A DNA stretch of 64,000 bases, taken from contig NC_066847.1 in assembly GCF_001640805.2 (NCBI RefSeq), positions 23,303,504 to 23,367,503 of the forward strand, in the 5' to 3' direction. The stretch is from Lates calcarifer (Eukaryota > Chordata > Actinopteri > Centropomidae). The notes below the pieces were generated by a model, which was given only the letters and a program-made list of their open reading frames with translations, was not told the DNA's origin and searched no databases. A program made the translations under genes and the position numbers. Positions 58,360-64,000 of this stretch are shown here, in pieces; the stretch's first letter is position 1; every line of letters starts with the position of its first letter.

Positions 58360-61279
58360 GGGATTTTTCTTTCGTTATGGTCTTACATACCTTCAGAAAT
58401 GTATATTTGCCGTAGCCCCTGCAGGAGTTTGGAGTTATCATAGCATCACTGTCAGGGATCTTGTACAGTTTCAGATGTGATTGGTCTCCATGAGAGCAGA
58501 ACAGAACTGATGTGAGATGACACACATATTTTCCCCATGACACTTCTGTCTCCTCTCACATAAGTCACTGTCAGTGACCCCTGAGTCAGGAGAGAGGTGT
58601 GAGGGAATCATACACCCTCTCACAGAACTGCCGATAAATCTCGCTGTGAGGTGTGACAGCACCAGTGTCTCCTCAGGGTGACGTACTGGTGGGCGCAATT
58701 TTTCTCACAATGTTGATGGTGGCTTTTTTTTTTTTTTTTTTTTGTGAGACTGTAATCTTAAGTTGCTTTCACACAGGAATTCAGAGATATTGCCAGGTTC
58801 ATTTATCCGTGTAACTTTGTGATTTTTTGTCAGTCACACATTAGGTGGCCCATGTTAAAATGTGGTGTCAAATCTGCTCCCAACATGACATCAGCATTTA
58901 CTTGCACTTACTTGCACTGATATCGGAATTGGGTACAAATTGGGTGCTCATTTATAACAAACATAATTAAATATCTGTTGACCTTGGTAGCTAAATAGAT
59001 TTAGTTTAATTGACCCCTCTATCAAAACTAATAAATAAATGTTGCCTTTAGAGACCTGTATCAACTCTTTTGGTGCATCCCTTTCAGCTTTTTTTCCCTT
59101 TTTTTCCCCGGTTCCATATGAACTAGAACTGATGATTAACAATATGTAGTTCCGTTAATGAATAATTTTATAGATAAAATTCTAAATCTGTAATTGTTAT
59201 GCCTGGGACACAATATTCACAATACTATTGAAAAATAAATCAGAGAGGATTGGATCTGAGGATTGGCATTGACACAGACATATTGCATCAAAAACATTCA
59301 AATGATATCCATACAGATGTGTAGCTGCTCACCTCTGGATACAACTATTATTAAATAGCTTGAACTCTGCCACTCTTTACCTGCACCAGATGAGGAGCGC
59401 TGCCACAGCGTCTTAAATTATGAACATATGTTGAAGGCCAAAGAGTAGGTGTGTTTTTGTTGTCAGGATATGTACTGGCACAGCAGCTGCTTCCTTTGTT
59501 CTGAACAGACAACATCTCTGGTTTGATCCATTTACTATTAACACCCCGTCAATCACACAGGCTTCTCATTCAGGGAAAAATATAAAAAGATGGCCTGAAT
59601 CATTGCTTGCAGTCCTGGGGCTTGAACTCAATCTGCACTGCAGAAAAGCAGTGGCTCCACACAGACCATGATAGAGAGACATTGTAGAGTCCTGGCATAG
59701 TAGATTGCTACACAGTTACACTGTTATCCTCAGGAGAGAGAGGTGAACAACAGGAAACTGTAGCTATTATTTCTACCTTGTTTGTAATTTCAGTCTAGAC
59801 ATGACAGGAGAGTGGCAAGTGAGGTTGTCCATTATGGCCTCAAAAGAAGAGTGTAGTATATAACCTTTAAGAGTGCTTTGAAAGCACGACGCCGCTCCAC
59901 AGTCTGCACAAATTTTGTTCCAAGCAAAAGCAAGAGAGTGAGCTTAGCTATTTAACATACACATGCACCTTAATTTATTTGGGATGACACAATGTCACTA
60001 CTACCAGAGAGAGAAAAAACATTCTACCTCTGCAAAAGACGTCCACAGGTCTCTGAAAGAGTTGATGGTCTGTAACTGCTGCAAATAATAGTCAGTTTGC
60101 TAATGGAGGTGGCTAATGAAATCACAGATCCAACTGAAAGTCTAGTGAGGAGGTTATAGCATGATGCAACATGCTGTAATCATGTTAGTTTCATTAGCGT
60201 TGTTGGTTTGTCAGTCACTTTTAGCAACGTCATCAGTCTGAAAAACACACCAATTCCCTTATGTCATCTCCCTACCTAGTAGCCCCTAGCCCTCCCCCTC
60301 CTCCTAGCCATAACCAAATCAGTATTAAATGACATGCAAAATGTCCTGGAAGTGGCATGCTATTTATACACAATTCCACAAGAACATGTTAAAATCTTCC
60401 ATAGTGTAACTAAACAGCTAAAAATGTTGGGTTTTGAGCTTTTTATCACAAAACAGCCTGCAGTTTAAAATGTGATTTTGGGCTGCAAGATATCTAAGAA
60501 CTTATCAAAGTAAGTAAAATTCTTCACAAATATTCTAAGCATTTTGTAATACTGGACAGTAGCTGCATTCAGCACGTTGATCTAAGCCAATACATATAGA
60601 AGACAATCTGACTTTTCATAACAGGGAAAGCTCACATGTAACTAATATCTTTACCCAGGTGTCCCATGAGCCAAAGGGCCAACATGCACAAGCCCATTCA
60701 TTAAATGTTATTAATTACACCTGTGCTTGCGAGTGTAGTGTGTCGTATTTGTCATTGACTAACATCTATTTATCACTGTGATGCGTGATACAATAAGGAA
60801 ACCAAAGTAGCACAATCAGATTATACAATGGCTCCTGTCTGATTAAACTTTGTGGGAATTTTGTCCCGATAATTAAGGCTCAAACGATTTTAATGAACTC
60901 ACTCAGAGACACTTAGCACCACACGGCGCTACGTGCTACTGACAGGGGAGCTTTTAGCTTTACTTAAAAATCAGTTCTCAGCACAACTGGTAAATGCTTC
61001 TTTGTATTTTTTCAGATATCTGAAGGGAAATTAACATTAATTCTTTCATTTCTGCCCCAACTACCAAGGTAAGCCATTATTTTGATCTTACATATTTAAC
61101 TGGCTATTCATGTGACAAAAATTCATTTATTTTTGCAAAAATAGTGTGGGTTTGGATGGTGGGTGTCATGGCCTCTGACTCAAATCCCATTAAGGATTCC
61201 ACTGTACATCTATAAAACACAAAATACTAATATTTTTTTATTAAACCTATCCACATTTAGAGTTTTGTGTTAGAAGACA

Positions 61280-61301
61280 GACAGAGAGAGAGAGAGAGAG
61301 A
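61280..61301. repeat. (GA)n microsatellite
   Basis: About ten GA units in intergenic DNA. Confidence 0.85.
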
Positions 61302-62172
61302 AGCACAGCAATTGTCACACAGGAAGAAAATGCTTTGCCTGGTCTACTCCATCAGGGACAGATGGAACAGGACTCAGCACACACAGATCTGCTCCAGACG
61401 CAGCGTATCTAACCACACATATGACAGTATGTGGGCACATGCTACTGAAACCACCAGCAAAGCCTTTGCGCTTTGGCAGTATGAAGATATTGTGTCTTGA
61501 ATATGTTGCAGTGCCCCAGAAGGCGACAGTATATAACAACATGGACATCAACAATTGAAATACCATTTATTATAATTCATTTTCAAAAAATGAACAATCT
61601 TAAGGGCATTTATTGTTGTTTGTCTTAGTTGGTTTTTAATGTAGATGTGATAGCTTTGGTTAATATCAGAGGTGTAATGATTCAGGACTTTGTTTTGTTT
61701 TATTTTACCTTCGTACAAGATTAGATTTAGGGAATAATAACCTTGCAATAACAATATAATTAACCTTGCTCGATCCTCATAAGAGTTTAACAGTGCAGCT
61801 GACAGCATGATGCAGTGGGTATGTGACCAGGACTTTACAAATGAAGAGATAATTAAAAAGGGATAGATCTCCAACCAGGGCTTCTATAATGACCCTTCAA
61901 AGACATAAACAACTCTCGTTATGACTGCGCCAACAAAGTCTCCATCAAGATCAGGGTATAATTAACAGGAACAGCATAAATGTTTAAATCCATTGATCTT
62001 CCAGTTTTACCACCCACAGCTGGTTGTTCTTGTGCACCCCGTAGGCTCAAGCCATTAGTCCTCTGACTAAAGCATCATAAAAAATAGAAATTCAGCGGCT
62101 CCGAGAAGCAACCATTAAAGCATGGTTATGTCTGAAACTGTCATAGACATTAGAATGAGAGAGACAAGTTTT

Positions 62173-62193
62173 AAACAAACAAACAAACAAACA
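62173..62193. repeat. (CAAA)n short tandem repeat
   Basis: About five CAAA units in intergenic DNA. Confidence 0.8.
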
Positions 62194-63439
62194 GGCAGGG
62201 AAACTTCCCGAGGGGTGTGTGGGGGGGGTATTTAATCACACAAAATCCCACTCCTTTGGATTTCCACCGAAGCTGAAGTTGAAGTCCTTGAGTTGATGTT
62301 GACTGCACCATCTGCTTTGGATGCTGTGGGAGGAGGGTCTATCATCTGTTGAATCTCAGTTTCCTCATCCTCAAGCAATCTGGTCAGGCCTATTCTGATG
62401 CTGAGTACCCAGGTGTTCCTAGTCCTTTTAAAGGACAAGTGGTTCCAAGTATGGACTACATACATTTCATAATACCTGAATCCCTAAAGCATATGCTCAC
62501 TTTACTTCTCAATGTGTTGCAGAATTGAAACCATGCTTTAAAATATATTGACTCAGTCATAAAAAGAAAAGAGAAAGAGAAGTGTATTTTTTTTTCTCTT
62601 TCTCTTCTTGACAGCAATCAGGATCGCATTTCTCAACAGCAAATGGAGCTGACAGCGAATAGAGGAGGTACAGTGATTTTGGCTCAACCACTCAGCTCAG
62701 CTTACCTGAAAGACATTTTTTGAGCTGTTATGGAAATGGGAGAGCAGTCTGGTGGGGAGGGAGTGAGCGGTACAGACAACCCCTGTAATCTTGTCCAGTG
62801 TTGAAACTTGGTCCTCTGCTAGATGAGCTATGATATTACACAAAATGACCCCTGGTCCATCCGGAAGACCCTCACATCTATAACCGACTGCAAAGAAGAG
62901 GATAGGGTCTGTTTCAGACTATGATACTGAAAGCCCGACTCTTTAAACTCTAGTAGTTGAGTATAATTTAGCTGCCACTGTATAATGGACTTTTTGGTTG
63001 TGCTAAAATATTTTCATAGAGAAGAGGTTTGCATTTTAAGCATTCAAGCTCTGAAATCATACCACTTCTGTTAAAACAAATGTAAACGAAATTACCTGTT
63101 TTTCAGCTCTGTCACTGCATTTTAATATCCCAAATACTTTTATATCTTTTATACCTGTTTGAGCAAAACATCCATTTTGAGCTAGTATCAATAAAAGCAT
63201 ACTCTCAATTAACTTGGATGTGGAGAGGAAGGGATAACTATAGAAATAGATTTGTGATCATAAAGTAGCGATTTGTGACATTTATAGTATGTGAATGCTC
63301 AAAACAACGTTGTGCTATCAACCAAGTGGATTTGTTTCTTTATGTTATGTGGATGTGGAAGCTAAAACTACATGAAACATTTGACGAACATCATTATTTC
63401 ATGCATCCATGTTACCACTGTGATTTGCCCGAAGATGCA

Positions 63440-63690
63440 TGTGAAATCTGCTAACCAGCACCTTTAAGGCTCACTAACTATATATCTGTTTGCTTAATAT
63501 GTTCACAAGCGTAAGAACAATATGTTGCAGTGTTATTTCCTGTTTCCAGCCTTTTTGTCAAGCTAAGCTAACCGGCTGCTGGCTATTTCATCACATTTAC
63601 CACACAGTCCTGAAACTGGTATAAATATTTTCACCTAGCTCTCGCGAAGAGAAGTGTATTTCCCAGATTGACAGTGTACACCTTTATGCA
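63440..63690 (+). repeat. dispersed fish repeat (..AAGCTAAGCTAACCGGCTGCTGG..)
   Basis: Contains ctaaccagcacctttaaggc, gctaagctaaccggctgctg, actggtataaatattttcac and gtatttcccag in the known order of a short fish repeat. Same family as the fragment near 30.3 kb. Confidence 0.65.
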
Positions 63691-64000
63691 TACACATAAT
63701 CGGAAATAATTTAGTTTTCATGGAGGATTTTTTTTGAAGAACATGTATTCAGATTGAAGGAAAAATCAGCTGGAGTGGTGGACAAAGCTAAATGCTATTA
63801 AGGTAGAAAGCACCTGGTACCTGAACTTATGCCTGCTTTAGCATCAGGAGTAGCTCTGCCCTCTTACTGTATTTTATCATCATGTTGTGTGCGTGTGGCT
63901 CAGTGCTCCAGGGCTGCTCGTCTGTGAATGTTAGTGCAGCGGACTCTATGCTCCACCAGATGAGATAACAAACCCGATCAGGGGGCAGTGTCTCAGTCAC

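Larger units (their letters stand above)
47506..64000. other. intergenic region downstream of ptpru, no gene recognised
   Basis: 16.5 kb scanned on both strands. The open frames are all under about 110 codons, have no recognisable domain and lack linked splice-compatible neighbours. Contents noted: a pyrimidine-rich stretch (47720-47880), the decayed array near 48.9 kb, pyrimidine-rich stretches near 51.2 and 53.1-53.3 kb, repeats at 52.2 and 63.4 kb, and microsatellites at 58.3 and 61.3 kb. The rest appears to be unique non-coding DNA. Confidence 0.7.

Noticed and set aside
62232..62465. 77-codon minus-strand open frame (acidic LEDEETEIQQ stretch)
   Set aside because: No recognisable domain, no linked exon with fitting splice sites, and no repeat match I can defend.
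1..64000. A novel multi-gene system, operon, phage or viral insertion
   Set aside because: The whole window is explained by one vertebrate gene, its introns, dispersed repeats and intergenic DNA. No additional coherent coding set is visible.

Overview
The window looks like nuclear DNA of a teleost fish, probably a percomorph. It is AT-leaning and intron-rich, with many (CA/TG)n and homopolymer tracts. It carries decayed non-LTR retrotransposon fragments and short dispersed repeats that I recognise from spiny-rayed fish genomes. The lineage call is inference from gene and repeat character. Nothing bacterial or viral is visible.

One protein-coding gene is present, on the + strand: the 3' two thirds of ptpru, which encodes a receptor-type tyrosine phosphatase of the R2B (MAM/Ig/FN3) family. 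Twenty-three coding exons, from 2258 to the TAG at 44829-44831, join in a consistent frame with GT..AG borders. They encode 962 residues plus a split first codon. In order they give FN3 repeats 3 and 4, a membrane-proximal stalk, one transmembrane helix, a long juxtamembrane region, phosphatase domain D1, phosphatase domain D2 and the C-terminus. Human PTPRU is about 1446 residues, so about 480 residues (signal peptide, MAM, Ig, FN3 1-2) should lie upstream of the window. The closest paralogs, PTPRM, PTPRK and PTPRT, are excluded by the juxtamembrane and D1 sequence. Residue numbers below count from the first complete codon of this window; adding about 484 approximates full-length numbering.

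The most informative biology is in D1. The loops that drive catalysis in other R2B receptors are altered: the phosphotyrosine-loop KNRY motif is absent, the WPD loop reads WPE, and the P-loop reads [10 protein letters not shown], with Val where Ala is usual. The first two changes match the mammalian PTPRU pseudophosphatase; the Val appears to be an extra change in this fish. D2 keeps the family-typical HCLNGGGRSG loop. Two microexons (24 and 18 nt) flank the membrane/juxtamembrane and D1 regions.

Layout: 1-2257 is intron sequence; 2258-7289 FN3 exons; 12491-17453 stalk, transmembrane and juxtamembrane exons; 18111-18298 the juxtamembrane-to-D1 exon; 24081-34433 D1; 35185-44831 D1-D2 linker and D2; 44832 to about 47505 the 3'UTR. 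From about 47.5 kb to 64 kb I find no convincing coding exon, only repeats and unique non-coding sequence. Retroelement debris sits at about 18950-19400, 19915-20027 and 37850-38700. Dispersed fish repeats lie at about 10780-11090, 30255-30390, 43750-44370, 52225-52410 and 63440-63690.
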